A stretch of 64,000 nucleotides of DNA from Butyrivibrio sp. NC2007 (GCF_000421405.1 NZ_ATWY01000008.1:62001-126000); one strand, 5' to 3'. Counted from the first letter of the stretch, positions 16,893 to 25,155 are shown. Notes: generated by a model not told the origin, from the letters alone. Program-made: numbers and translations.

Positions 16893-18326
16893 TCAAACAT
16901 TTATCTCAGCTGTTACTCCAAGCTCTTTCTCGTTGGCCTTAAGGATTGGCTTAACTACTTCATCAAGGAATTTCTCAACCTGATGAGCACTGCAGCCAAC
17001 GTATTTCTTGGGATCCATTGAAGCCTGAAGCTCTTCAAGGCTTAAGTGGAATGCAGGATCTGCTGCGATGAGCTCAAGGAGGTTATTGTCCTTACCCTCT
17101 ACCTTGACAGTCTTGCCGGCTTCCATTGAGAGCTCTCTGATCTTCTCGTGGAGCTCCTGTCTGTCACCACCTGCCTTAACAGCATCCATCATGATGTTCT
17201 CTGTTGCCATGAATGGAAGCTCAGCGAGCATGTGCTTCTCGATAACCTTCGGATAGACCACAAGACCATCTACTACATTAATACACAAGTCAAGAACTCC
17301 ATCTGTTGCAAGGAATCCTTCAGGAATTGAAATTCTCTTATTGGCTGAATCATCAAGGGTTCTCTCAAACCACTGTGAAACCTCGGTGATTGCAGGGTTT
17401 AAAGCATCTATCATAACGTATCTTGAGAGTGAGCAGATTCTCTCACTTCTCATGGGATTTCTCTTGTAAGCCATAGCTGATGAACCGATCTGGCTCTTCT
17501 CAAATGGCTCTTCAACCTCTTTAAGGTGCTGAAGAAGTCTGATATCCTGAGCCATCTTGGTTGCTGATGCGCAGATTCCGGAAAGAACGTTTATAACCTT
17601 CATATCAATCTTACGGCTGTAGGTCTGTCCTGAAACTGCCATGCATCCCTTAAAGCCCATCTTCTTGGCAAGCATGGGATCAAGCTGATCAACCTTAGAA
17701 AGGTCTCCGTCAAAGAGCTCGAGGAATGATGCCTGAGTTCCTGTTGTACCCTTTGATCCAAGGAGCTTCATGTTATCAAGTACATAGTCAAGGTCCTCAA
17801 GATCGATGGTGAAATCCTGAAGCCAGAGACAAGCTCTTTTACCTACTGTTGTAGGCTGTGCAGGCTGGAAATGAGTAAAGCCAAGGGTAGGCTGATCCTT
17901 GTACTTGTCAGCAAATACAGAGAGCTTATCGATGACGTTGATGAGCTTCTTGCGAACAAGTCTGAGTGCATCAGTCATGATGATGATGTCAGTGTTATCG
18001 CCAACGTAGCAGCTGGTTGCGCCGAGGTGGATGATACCCTTTGCCTTAGGGCACTGCTGACCGTAGGCATATACGTGACTCATTACGTCGTGACGAACTT
18101 CCTTCTCACGGGCCCTAGCTACATCGTAGTTGATATCCTCAGCGTGCTCTTTGAGCTCGTCGATCTGCTCCTGAGTAATGTTAAGGCCAAGATCTTTTTC
18201 AATCTCAGCAAGGGCGATCCACAGCTTTCTCCAGGTTTTAAACTTCATATCCTGTGAAAAGATATACTGCATATCACTGCTTGCATAACGCTCTGACAAT
18301 GGACTGGTGTAACGATCTGTACTCAT
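16893..18326 (-). CDS. purB: Adenylosuccinate lyase
   Basis: 477 aa. The fumarase/aspartase superfamily signature is clear: SSAMAYKRNPMRSERICSLS, with the catalytic flexible-loop serine in GSSAMAYKRN. TLGFTHFQPAQPTTVGKRAC supplies the substrate-binding His. The protein cleaves SAICAR and adenylosuccinate in purine synthesis, in the cytoplasm. It follows purF by 32 bp and precedes metF by 17 bp on the same strand, consistent with a purine/one-carbon operon. Confidence 0.96.
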   Translation of the reverse strand: MSTDRYTSPLSERYASSDMQYIFSQDMKFKTWRKLWIALAEIEKDLGLNITQEQIDELKEHAEDINYDVARAREKEVRHDVMSHVYAYGQQCPKAKGIIHLGATSCYVGDNTDIIIMTDALRLVRKKLINVIDKLSVFADKYKDQPTLGFTHFQPAQPTTVGKRACLWLQDFTIDLEDLDYVLDNMKLLGSKGTTGTQASFLELFDGDLSKVDQLDPMLAKKMGFKGCMAVSGQTYSRKIDMKVINVLSGICASATKMAQDIRLLQHLKEVEEPFEKSQIGSSAMAYKRNPMRSERICSLSRYVMIDALNPAITEVSQWFERTLDDSANKRISIPEGFLATDGVLDLCINVVDGLVVYPKVIEKHMLAELPFMATENIMMDAVKAGGDRQELHEKIRELSMEAGKTVKVEGKDNNLLELIAADPAFHLSLEELQASMDPKKYVGCSAHQVEKFLDEVVKPILKANEKELGVTAEINV

Positions 18327-18358
18327 AATTCTCCTCCTGACATTTCCTCTATTATTGA

Positions 18359-19804
18359 TTATTTTTCGTAGCTTCCTCTGATATCTTCTGTTGGCGGATC
18401 CATCGGATACTTACCTGTAAAACATCCCTTGCAGATTGAGAGATTACCTCCAACCATTTCCTCAAGCCTTTCAAGCTCAAGGTAAGCCAGGGAATCTGCT
18501 CCAATGATCTTGCAGATATCGTCAACATTTCTGTTATAGGCAATGAGCTGATCTCTTGCCGGTACGTCCGTTCCAAAGTAGCATGGCCAGAGGAACGGCG
18601 GAGAGCTTACTCTCATGTGCACCTCTTTTGCCCCGGCATCTCTAAGCATTCTCACAATCCTGTCCGAGGTTGTTCCGCGGACAATGGAGTCATCTATCAT
18701 GATGATCCTCTTACCGCTTACTGCGCTCTTTAGGGCGTTTAGCTTGACCTGAACGCTGGATTCACGGTTCTTTTGCTTGGGTTTGATAAAGGTTCTTCCG
18801 ATATAAGAATTCTTTACAAAGGCCTGTCCGTACGGAATTCCTGACTCAAGGGCGTATCCTAATGCTGCCACGTTTCCTGACTCCGGAACACCTACGACCA
18901 TGTCGGCATCTACCGGTGAATCCTTGGCAAGAAATCTTCCTGCTGCGATCCTGGCATCGTAAACGCTGATTCCGTCTATGGTGCTGTCCGGCCTTGCAAA
19001 GTAAATAAACTCAAATATGCATCTGGCCTGCTTGCCATGATCTATGCACAGGCTCTTATCTGATTTGATCCCGTACTCAGGAGATATGGTAACTATCTCT
19101 CCGGGCTCAACATCTCTTATGAAGGTTGCGCCGATGGTATCAAGAGCGCAGGTCTCGGAAGCAAGGACGTAAGTATTCTCTCTTCTTCCTATTACCAGAG
19201 GCTTAAAGCCGTATGGGTCTCTTGCTCCTATGAGCTTTCTGGGAGACATTATAACAAGGCTGTATGCGCCTTTTATCTTGAGCATCGCTCTTCCAACCGC
19301 TTCCTCAACGGAGTGGCAAAGGAGCCTCTCTCTTGCGATGTGGTAAGCAATGACCTCTGAATCAATGGTAGTTTGAAAAATAGCACCGGTATAAGCAAGT
19401 TCATGCCGAAGCTCCGGTGCGTTAATAAGGTTGCCGTTGTGCGCCATTGCCAGGGCTCCCTTTACATAATTAAGAACAAGGGGCTGGGCATTTTCTCTTG
19501 TGCTGCTTCCTGCAGTGGAATAGCGCACATGGCCGACGCCGATATCCCCTTTAAGTTTATCAATATCTTCGTGAGTAAAAGCCTCATTTACAAGGCCCAT
19601 ATCCTTATAGCTGAGTATCTTGCCCTTAGGGCCCTTTGTATCACTGACAGCGATACCACAGCTCTCCTGGCCTCTGTGCTGAAGGGAAACCAGTCCGTAA
19701 TAGATGGAGTCTGCAACATCCCCTCCGTCAAAGTCATACATGCCAAATACACCGCACTCTTCCCCAAGGTGCTTATAGCTTTCAGTCCTGTTTATATCCT
19801 TCAT
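18359..19804 (-). CDS. purF: Amidophosphoribosyltransferase
   Basis: 481 aa from ATG 19804, with AAGAGGAG at good distance; the longer in-frame start is rejected. A short propeptide precedes the catalytic cysteine in EECGVFGMYD, as in processed PurF enzymes. The glutaminase domain has SLQHRGQESCGIAVSD and VRYSTAGSSTRENAQP. The PRTase domain has the PRPP loop RIIMIDDSIVRGTTSD. C-terminal CKGCFTGKYP plus an earlier Cys (ARCIFEF) match the 4Fe-4S type found in Bacillus, which is oxygen-sensitive. The enzyme commits PRPP to purine synthesis. It has a promoter at 19849-19877. Confidence 0.96.
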   Translation of the reverse strand: MKDINRTESYKHLGEECGVFGMYDFDGGDVADSIYYGLVSLQHRGQESCGIAVSDTKGPKGKILSYKDMGLVNEAFTHEDIDKLKGDIGVGHVRYSTAGSSTRENAQPLVLNYVKGALAMAHNGNLINAPELRHELAYTGAIFQTTIDSEVIAYHIARERLLCHSVEEAVGRAMLKIKGAYSLVIMSPRKLIGARDPYGFKPLVIGRRENTYVLASETCALDTIGATFIRDVEPGEIVTISPEYGIKSDKSLCIDHGKQARCIFEFIYFARPDSTIDGISVYDARIAAGRFLAKDSPVDADMVVGVPESGNVAALGYALESGIPYGQAFVKNSYIGRTFIKPKQKNRESSVQVKLNALKSAVSGKRIIMIDDSIVRGTTSDRIVRMLRDAGAKEVHMRVSSPPFLWPCYFGTDVPARDQLIAYNRNVDDICKIIGADSLAYLELERLEEMVGGNLSICKGCFTGKYPMDPPTEDIRGSYEK

Positions 19805-19848
19805 ATTTCTCCTCTTAATATAAGAAAAAAACTGCCACAAACACGAAC

Positions 19849-19877
19849 ATAATAACAAATCTTAGCCTGTGTGGCAA
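19849..19877 (-). promoter_or_regulatory. purF promoter with possible PurR-like box
   Basis: On the minus strand: TTGCCA (19872-19877), 17-bp spacer, TATTAT (19849-19854), with an extended TG at the -10. On the plus strand, ACGAACAT overlaps the -10/start region and resembles the core CGAACAT of Bacillus PurBoxes. The promoter is fairly convincing; the PurBox identity is tentative because only one half-site is clear. Confidence 0.6.
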
Positions 19878-20014
19878 CAAAAAAGGGTGTGATAAATCTG
19901 TGACAAATGGGAGAGTATAGTGTAATCAGAATCAAACAAGAGAGATGACTAAAGACTAAAAAAACAGAGACTTTAGTAAACAACAGATTATGAAAAAATA
20001 TGGAGGTGTTCATT

Positions 20015-20593
20015 ATGAGAAAACAGATTGAAAAGATTATCGCAACAGCATTTATTATCGTTCTTACCATCACAGCATTTAACTTCAAGTCGTTTGCATA
20101 CAGTGAGATTCCTGATTACTTCGATTTTGAACAGTGCTGTGTATCAATGGACGCAGGATCAACAAGAGTTCTCTGGATTACAGCAAACTACAATTACGAT
20201 GCATATGTAGGAGAGCACACCAGCAACAAGACCTACATAGAATGCTCTGAGAAATCCGGAACACAGCAAGTAGTTCTTCACATCGGTCCCGATGAGCAGA
20301 CAAAGAACGTAATGTTCTACTTCTACGTAGATGATGACAAAGTATCAGACAAGGGACTTTTCGACGGCATCGAAGTTTACGTACAGAACATCGATACATC
20401 CTATGCACAGAAGGCAGATATGGCAGCTCCTCTTAAGTGGTACGCAAACAACAACTCAGAGTTCAATGCATACGACTACTACATGAACTATCCTGATCTT
20501 CAGAATGCATTTGGAACAAACGGCGACGCACTCTTTACACACTTCTACCAGACAGGTAAGGCAGAGCACAGAGTAGCTAACAAGCTTCTTTGA
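20015..20593 (+). CDS. Secreted protein with C-terminal YDYYMNYPDL-type motif
   Basis: 192 aa from ATG 20015, preceded by GGAGGTG. The signal peptide (MRKQIEKIIATAFIIVLTIT, cleavage after FKSFA) indicates export. The middle part is beta-rich without recognised motifs (CCVSMDAGSTRVLWITANYN). The C-terminus carries YDYYMNYPDLQNAFGTNGDA followed by LFTHFYQTGKAEHRVA. This motif resembles a short module (DxxYYxxxxPDLxxAxG...HxxxxGxxExR) seen repeated in surface proteins of Lachnospiraceae. Role unknown. It is divergent from purF and convergent with the K+ channel gene. Confidence 0.75.
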   Translation: MRKQIEKIIATAFIIVLTITAFNFKSFAYSEIPDYFDFEQCCVSMDAGSTRVLWITANYNYDAYVGEHTSNKTYIECSEKSGTQQVVLHIGPDEQTKNVMFYFYVDDDKVSDKGLFDGIEVYVQNIDTSYAQKADMAAPLKWYANNNSEFNAYDYYMNYPDLQNAFGTNGDALFTHFYQTGKAEHRVANKLL

Positions 20594-20613
20594 TAAATCA
20601 GATATTTGACAGA

Positions 20614-21339
20614 TCAGAGCTCATACTTAGATTTCTTTTTACTAATTTCATTCATATAAGCTGCAGTGATCATACCTGATGGGAGGGCTATAACGGCTAC
20701 TCCCATCAGTGCTGATATCATAGTTATAAATCGACCGATATCAGTCGTGGGGTAGATATCTCCATAGCCGATGGTGGTTATGGAAATGGTAGCCCAGTAT
20801 AGAGCATCAAAGAAGCTCTCAAAGAGATTTGGCTCCAGCTGGAATATCAGCATCGCGGAGACAAAAATATAGATGGTTATGAGAATAAGCACAGCGATGA
20901 GCTGTGTTTTTACTTTTCTTACGACATTGGCTATGACGATCATAGTCTTTGAATATCTGACAAGCTTCAGCACACGGAAAATTCTGATTAGCTTCAATAG
21001 TCGCAAGGATGGTATCGGGAATAAAAGATATATAACCGGCAATATGGACAGAAGGTCAAAGATAGCCAGCGGTGTAAAGATATAAGCGATATAAGCCTTG
21101 ATATTCTTAAATCCCATCTTGTAATCAGCTGTATAAACTCTTGCACAGTAGTCTACAAACAGGATCAAGGCAGTGATTATCTCAATAACGAATGTATAGA
21201 AGTTATCCGTCTTTAAAGTCAGCGGAACAAGACCGACGATAACCGTGGTTGTCATCAGTACATCGTAAGCTCTGCTGGATGCATCGCCTATGCTGGATAC
21301 TTCAATTACTTCATATATTCTTCTTTTATATTTTTCCAT
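20614..21339 (-). CDS. Voltage-gated-type potassium channel (6-TM)
   Basis: 241 aa. It has six membrane segments, an S4-like helix with regularly spaced basic residues (RLLKLIRIFRVLKLVRYSKT), a pore loop with the K+ selectivity filter TIGYGD (ATISITTIGYGDIYPTTDIG), and a final helix. There is no large cytoplasmic RCK domain, so it is a short Kv-type channel. It should pass K+ across the cytoplasmic membrane. Voltage sensing is likely but not provable from sequence. Confidence 0.92.
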   Translation of the reverse strand: MEKYKRRIYEVIEVSSIGDASSRAYDVLMTTTVIVGLVPLTLKTDNFYTFVIEIITALILFVDYCARVYTADYKMGFKNIKAYIAYIFTPLAIFDLLSILPVIYLLFPIPSLRLLKLIRIFRVLKLVRYSKTMIVIANVVRKVKTQLIAVLILITIYIFVSAMLIFQLEPNLFESFFDALYWATISITTIGYGDIYPTTDIGRFITMISALMGVAVIALPSGMITAAYMNEISKKKSKYEL

Positions 21340-21371
21340 AAGCCTCCAATATCAGAAATTCAAAGTCGTGG

Positions 21372-21533
21372 TTAAAAAGTTCCTTCCCAAAAACATAAAA
21401 TCCCCAAGATTGCCAATATTATGCTCACCGCTCTGCACAAAAAGACAAAGAACGTAATATGGATTTTTTTCTTGGAAGTTGTGACTCCGGAATCCAATAT
21501 GAACAGATCGTCATTGTTGTACTTTCTTGGCAT
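21372..21533 (-). CDS. 53-aa small membrane protein next to CDF transporter
   Basis: A short frame from ATG 21533 to TAA 21372, with AAAGGAG placed 8 bases before the ATG. The product begins MPRKYNNDDLFILDSGVTTS, has a basic KKK segment, and ends in one hydrophobic helix (AVSIILAILGILCFWEGTF). It starts 13 bp after the stop of the cation diffusion facilitator gene on the same strand, so it is probably co-transcribed. It could be a small subunit or regulator of that transporter. The evidence is ribosome binding site, spacing and a sensible membrane helix only. Confidence 0.6.
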   Translation of the reverse strand: MPRKYNNDDLFILDSGVTTSKKKIHITFFVFLCRAVSIILAILGILCFWEGTF

Positions 21534-21546
21534 AGATTCTGCTCCT

Positions 21547-22488
21547 TTAAAGCTTTTCTTCCTCGTGATGCTTGTAGCCTGTTGGATTTACATGGATCAT
21601 AACGTGTTTGACTTCAGGGAATTCTTTTTCTATCTTGTCATGAACTCTCTCAGCTATATCGTGGGACTGCTGAAGCGTAAGGTTTCCGTCAGCATTTATC
21701 TCCATCTCCACATATACCCTCTCTCCGAAGGTCCTGGTCCTTAGAAGGTCAACTCCTACCCCGAGATTCTCATCTCTTGAGAAGTTGTACACTAGGTCTT
21801 TTATCCTGGTCTCTACCTCTCTGTCTGCGGATGTATCAAGCATCTTGTCAACTGCGCCTCTGAAGATTTCAATTGCCACCCACATGATCATCAGGCATAT
21901 CAGGATACCTGCCACCTGATCCAGGACAGGAAATCCGTGACGGGCTCCAACGATACCTATTAAGGCTCCTATTGAAGAAAGCGCATCTGACCTGTGGTGC
22001 CACGCATCGGCTTTAAAAGCGCTTGATTTAAGAAGCTTGGCATAACGCATTGTGTACCAGAACATGGCTTCCTTGGTTATTATGGAAACCAGCGCTGCGA
22101 TAACCGCAAGCATCCCGGGAATTGCCAGCTGCTTGTAGCTTCCGTCGACTATTGCTGTAATGCACTTTTTTCCGATTTCTACACCTGTCGTAAACAGGAT
22201 AAAAGACAATATGAGCGATGCAACGCACTCCAGTCTCTCATGTCCGTATGGGTGCTTGTCATCAGCCTTCTTCCTTGATAGGACTACTCCTAAATATGCG
22301 ATAAATGTGGCGATTACATCAGATAACGTATGTATCGAGTCTGAGAGCATTGCTGTGGAATGTCCCACAATACCTGCTATCAGTTTAAATACTGCCAGGA
22401 AAACATTTCCTAAAATACCTACAAAGGCTAATTGGTTGGTAATCTTCTTTACATCCTGTTTTGTATCTTGTTTTGTTTCTTGATCCAT
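21547..22488 (-). CDS. Cation diffusion facilitator (CDF) metal transporter
   Basis: 313 aa. It has six membrane helices followed by a cytoplasmic C-terminal domain of about 90 residues. Metal-site motifs are present in helix 2 (SDSIHTLSDVIATFIAYLGV) and helix 5 (KADAWHHRSDALSSIGALIG), and the loop DDKHPYGHERLE is typical. The C-terminus has MEINADGNLTLQQSHDIAER and HVMIHVNPTGYKHHEEEK. The protein exports divalent cations (Zn, Fe, Mn, Co or Ni) in exchange for protons. GGGAGG precedes the start. Confidence 0.94.
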   Translation of the reverse strand: MDQETKQDTKQDVKKITNQLAFVGILGNVFLAVFKLIAGIVGHSTAMLSDSIHTLSDVIATFIAYLGVVLSRKKADDKHPYGHERLECVASLILSFILFTTGVEIGKKCITAIVDGSYKQLAIPGMLAVIAALVSIITKEAMFWYTMRYAKLLKSSAFKADAWHHRSDALSSIGALIGIVGARHGFPVLDQVAGILICLMIMWVAIEIFRGAVDKMLDTSADREVETRIKDLVYNFSRDENLGVGVDLLRTRTFGERVYVEMEINADGNLTLQQSHDIAERVHDKIEKEFPEVKHVMIHVNPTGYKHHEEEKL

Positions 22489-22580
22489 TACTGTCGCCTC
22501 CCCACTGTGCTGACAGATATATTATAGCAAACTTAACGGCTGACAATACATAAATAATTGATGAAGCATACTCAGAAGAG

Positions 22581-22735
22581 ACTTCATTGCCCGCAGCCGA
22601 AGATTGTATGCCCTGGCTAATGAATATCAATGGCCTTTCGCGGCATATCCTCGCGAAAAGCACGCTGCGGTATTCCACGGTGCCATTGACATTCATTCGC
22701 TAAGGCATATTGGGCAGCTAAGCGGGCCATGAAGT
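22581..22735 (-). repeat. Structured hairpin element H1 (reverse orientation)
   Basis: A 155-bp inverted-repeat element. The outer stem is ACTTCAT-GCCCGC / GCGGGC-ATGAAGT. An inner stem pairs TATGCC with GGCATA, and AATGAAT-TCAATGGC pairs with its complement across one mismatch. Two further small hairpins fill the tip. Read on the minus strand it begins GCCCGCTTAG and ends TACAAT...GCGGGC, the same frame as H2 and H3. It immediately precedes the 74-bp array. No coding potential seen. Confidence 0.75.
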
Positions 22736-22744
22736 CAAGGTTCT

Positions 22745-23560
22745 TGCTTGCGATTTCATGTCCCAGCTACCGTAACGTATCTATTTGCCACAGATTTCGG
22801 CCGGAGACTACTCCTTGTGCAAGCTTTTTTCATGTCCCGGTGTCTATATCCTGCGCTTTTGCCACAGATTTCAGATGGGGTCCTCCCTTCATTGGCTCAT
22901 TTGTCATGTCCCAGACACAGAGATGTGGCTATTTGCCACAGATTCCGGCTAGAGACTACTCCTTGTGCAAGCTTTTTTCATGTCCCGGTACCAATATCCT
23001 GCGTTTCTGCCACAGATTTCAGATAGGGTCCTCCCTTCATCGGCTCATTTGTCATGTCCCAGCAGCTGAAATACAGCTATTTGCCACAAAGTCTGCCTGG
23101 AATCCAGATTGCGCACAAGCCTTTTACATGTCAATGAGGCCGAAATGCTCTTCTCAGCCATAATTTCTGCTCAGAATCTAGATTGTGCGCAAGCCTTTTA
23201 CATGTCAATGAAGCTGAAATCCCCTTCTCTGCCATAAATTCAGCCCGGAATCTAAATTGCACGCAAGCCTTTTACATGTCAATGAGCCCCAAATGCTCTC
23301 CTCTGCCATAAATTCAGCTCAGAATTCAGATTGTGCGCAAGCCTTTTACATGTCAATGAAGCTGAAATCCCCTTCTCTGCCATAAATTCTGCTCAGAATA
23401 CAGATTGCGCGCAAGCCTTTTACATGTCAATGAGGCCGAAATGTCCTCCTCTGCCATAAAATATGCTCAGGTTCCAGATTGCGCGCAAGCCTTTTACATG
23501 TCAACGAGTCCGAAATCCCCTCTTCTGCCATAAAATGCCGGCGGATGAGATTCCTCAGAA
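22745..23560. repeat. Tandem array of eleven exactly 74-bp units (array 2)
   Basis: The tetramer CATG of the block TTTACATGTC / TTTTCATGTC falls at 22757, 22831, 22905, 22979, 23053, 23127, 23201, 23275, 23349, 23423 and 23497. Every interval is exactly 74 bp. The first five units (CATGTCCC...TTTGCCACAGATT) have diverged strongly from the last six (CATGTCAATG...CTGCCATAAAT), and units 1-2 are duplicated as 3-4. All keep TGTGCAAG/TGCGCAAG before the block. The same skeleton and period occur in array 1 at 8175-8583. Open frames crossing it are not credible genes. Confidence 0.92.
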
Positions 23561-23561
23561 C

Positions 23562-23699
23562 TCGGCGCCCGCTTAGTGACCAAGCAGTTCTGAAATATGC
23601 CTGAGTCAAGGGACAGTACGCTGGGCGCCGCCCTTTGGCGCCCGGGCAGCCCTTGGCTCAGGCATATTTCCGAACTACAATGAGCGATCAGCGGGCCGA
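23562..23699 (+). repeat. Structured hairpin element H2 with 50-bp conserved core
   Basis: A 138-bp element. The outer stem is CCCGC / GCGGG with flanking TCGG / CCGA. It then has TTAGTGACC, an inner stem AGTTC / GAACT, a long stem AAATATGCCTGAG / CTCAGGCATATTT (one offset base), and a 50-bp tip (23606-23655) starting TCAAGGGACAGTACGCTGGG and ending GGGCAGCCCTTG. The 50-bp tip is identical in H3 (50812-50861), but the stem beneath it is different in sequence and still paired. ACAAT lies 3' of the inner stem in all three elements. Confidence 0.8.
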
Positions 23700-23752
23700 A
23701 ACACATAAAAAGAGCGTGGCACCGATTGGTGTCACGCCCTTCAAAATTCAAT

Positions 23753-24337
23753 TTACTGCTGGCCCTGATTGTTGTTTGAGCCGTTCAGGAAGCTGAGTGG
23801 TCCGTCAAGAGTCTGTTGTGAAGTAAGAACTCTTGCGTCTGTCAGCCAGTCCTGAGATGCAGGTGCATGAGCGCTTGAAGAAGCTAGGAGTTTGATTGAT
23901 GCAATGATAGTAATGATATTTGCTAAAATAGCAAATCCTGTTGTCTGAGGATCATCAAGTCTCTCGAGCATATCTTTGAACAGCTGTACCAAAAAGGCAA
24001 TGTTGAGAACTGTTAATACAAGGGTAAGGATGTCTCCGACATAAGGTATATAACTAACTACATATGACAGAACTGTTACAGCAACTGCCCAAAGCTTAAT
24101 AATTGAAGCAGGAGCTCTCCATCCGTAAAGGTTGATAAAGTTGCAAGGTCCGTAAGTAGCTTCTACACATGCATAGATATTTGCGAATGGAATAAAGCCC
24201 ATCCATGCATTCTGATAATTGCGAACCTTGAGGTACTTGTATCTTCCGATCGCATCAACAAGATAAACAGCAACACCGATAATAAAAAGAACTACAACAA
24301 ATCCTCCAAGTGCTGCAAGTACTGCATATTCGTCCAT
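23753..24337 (-). CDS. Multi-pass membrane protein, unknown function (DUF5684-like)
   Basis: 194 aa from ATG 24337, with AAAGGGG before it; a longer frame start is not supported. There are about four hydrophobic segments: AALGGFVVVLFIIGVAVYLV, a middle region with NAWMGFIPFANIYACVEATY, SIIKLWAVAVTVLSYVVSYI and a last helix pair. The pattern of AWxxxIPFxNxY between helices is seen in uncharacterised membrane proteins of Firmicutes. The C-terminus is Ser/Asn/Gln-rich. No function is assigned. Confidence 0.7.
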   Translation of the reverse strand: MDEYAVLAALGGFVVVLFIIGVAVYLVDAIGRYKYLKVRNYQNAWMGFIPFANIYACVEATYGPCNFINLYGWRAPASIIKLWAVAVTVLSYVVSYIPYVGDILTLVLTVLNIAFLVQLFKDMLERLDDPQTTGFAILANIITIIASIKLLASSSAHAPASQDWLTDARVLTSQQTLDGPLSFLNGSNNNQGQQ

Positions 24338-24430
24338 AATTTTTCCCCTTTCAAACCATAAAGTTTTTTTATACAAATATGATTATACAGGACTTTTGTA
24401 CCATTAGAACAACTAAATTGGCGAATTATA

Positions 24431-24985
24431 CTAGTTTAATTCCTCCATTACTCTTGTAAACTCGCTCAAATACTGTTCTTCATCAACTTCCATTATTTTT
24501 TTATTTGCTTCAATATCATCTCCGGAAAGGATTTCCGAAGACACAAACCTAAGATGCTCTGCTGCCTTCAAAGTCTTTAAAGTGATCTGATGATAGCAGG
24601 GTCCAACGCACAAAAGCTTCATGGCCTCGTCGTCTGACAAATACCCGCTGGTCATGATTCCCAGAGTATCATATATTGTATCGTTGGCAATAGGTCCGAT
24701 TATCACATCATATTCAGAGAGATAGTCAGGCATAGATCTTCTATTGGAAAAAACATATCTAAACCACTCTTCATTTCTCTCGAATTTCTTTATATTAAGA
24801 CCCTCAAGCTCAAGTTCATAAGTATTAACATAAATATCTGAACCTGTCTTTTCTCTTGCCCACCGGCATGCAAATTCTCTTTTATCTGTTGTATAAAAGC
24901 CCTGGCCCAGATCTGCGTTCTTACGGCCTCTGTGAACATCAGGCTCTCTTATTTTTTCATATCCTGAGTGATATACTCTTATCAT
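24431..24985 (-). CDS. DUF3990 family protein (ADP-ribosyltransferase-like)
   Basis: 184 aa from ATG 24985, which has GGAGGTG 6 bases upstream. The start MIRVYHSGYEKIREPDVHRG plus RKNADLGQGFYTTDKREFAC is the DUF3990 signature: a YHG-type opening, then R-K-N-x-D-x-G-x-G-F-Y. The family is related by fold to ADP-ribosyltransferases. It is found near DUF3791 genes and in toxin/defence-like settings, although its activity is not established. No DUF3791 partner is adjacent here. Promoter at 25024-25051. Confidence 0.82.
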   Translation of the reverse strand: MIRVYHSGYEKIREPDVHRGRKNADLGQGFYTTDKREFACRWAREKTGSDIYVNTYELELEGLNIKKFERNEEWFRYVFSNRRSMPDYLSEYDVIIGPIANDTIYDTLGIMTSGYLSDDEAMKLLCVGPCYHQITLKTLKAAEHLRFVSSEILSGDDIEANKKIMEVDEEQYLSEFTRVMEELN

Positions 24986-25023
24986 TTCGCTCACCTCCTG
25001 ATTCAATCAGCAGTTACAAGCCT

Positions 25024-25051
25024 ATTATAACATTTTCAAAAATATTTGCAA
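25024..25051 (-). promoter_or_regulatory. Promoter of the DUF3990 gene
   Basis: Minus strand: TTGCAA (25046-25051), 16-bp spacer, TATAAT (25024-25029), with an extended TGT before the -10. It lies 39 bp upstream of the start codon. Confidence 0.7.
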
Positions 25052-25059
25052 TTTAATTG

Positions 25060-25088
25060 TTGACAATTTAATTGTGATATGTTAAATT
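25060..25088 (+). promoter_or_regulatory. trxA: trxA promoter
   Basis: TTGACA (25060-25065), 17-bp spacer, TAAATT (25083-25088). ATTTAATTG is repeated before and inside the promoter (25051 and 25067), which might be an operator. It is divergent from the DUF3990 promoter. Confidence 0.7.
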
Positions 25089-25155
25089 AAAATCACAGCA
25101 AACGAAAACCACTAACAACTAACGATAAATAAATTACAAATTGGAGGTCAAACAT

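Noticed and set aside
16875..16896. Longer TTG-initiated metF start overlapping purB
   Set aside because: ATG 16875 has GTGGAG at the right distance and gives the normal MetF N-terminus.
19805..20014. Purine riboswitch upstream of purF
   Set aside because: No conserved purine-aptamer loops were seen; only a promoter and a possible PurBox half-site.
22729..23163. Cys/Phe-rich open frames running through the first half of array 2
   Set aside because: They exist only because a 74-bp unit read three times per codon register can stay open. They have no ribosome binding site and do not continue through the second half of the array.
8175..23560. CRISPR arrays
   Set aside because: Whole units are alike, without unique spacers between short identical repeats; 74 bp is longer than normal spacing for such divergent units, and no cas gene lies in the window.
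23562..23699. H2 as a simple intrinsic terminator
   Set aside because: No T run follows, it is about 138 bp with several nested stems, and its 50-bp tip is repeated exactly at another locus.
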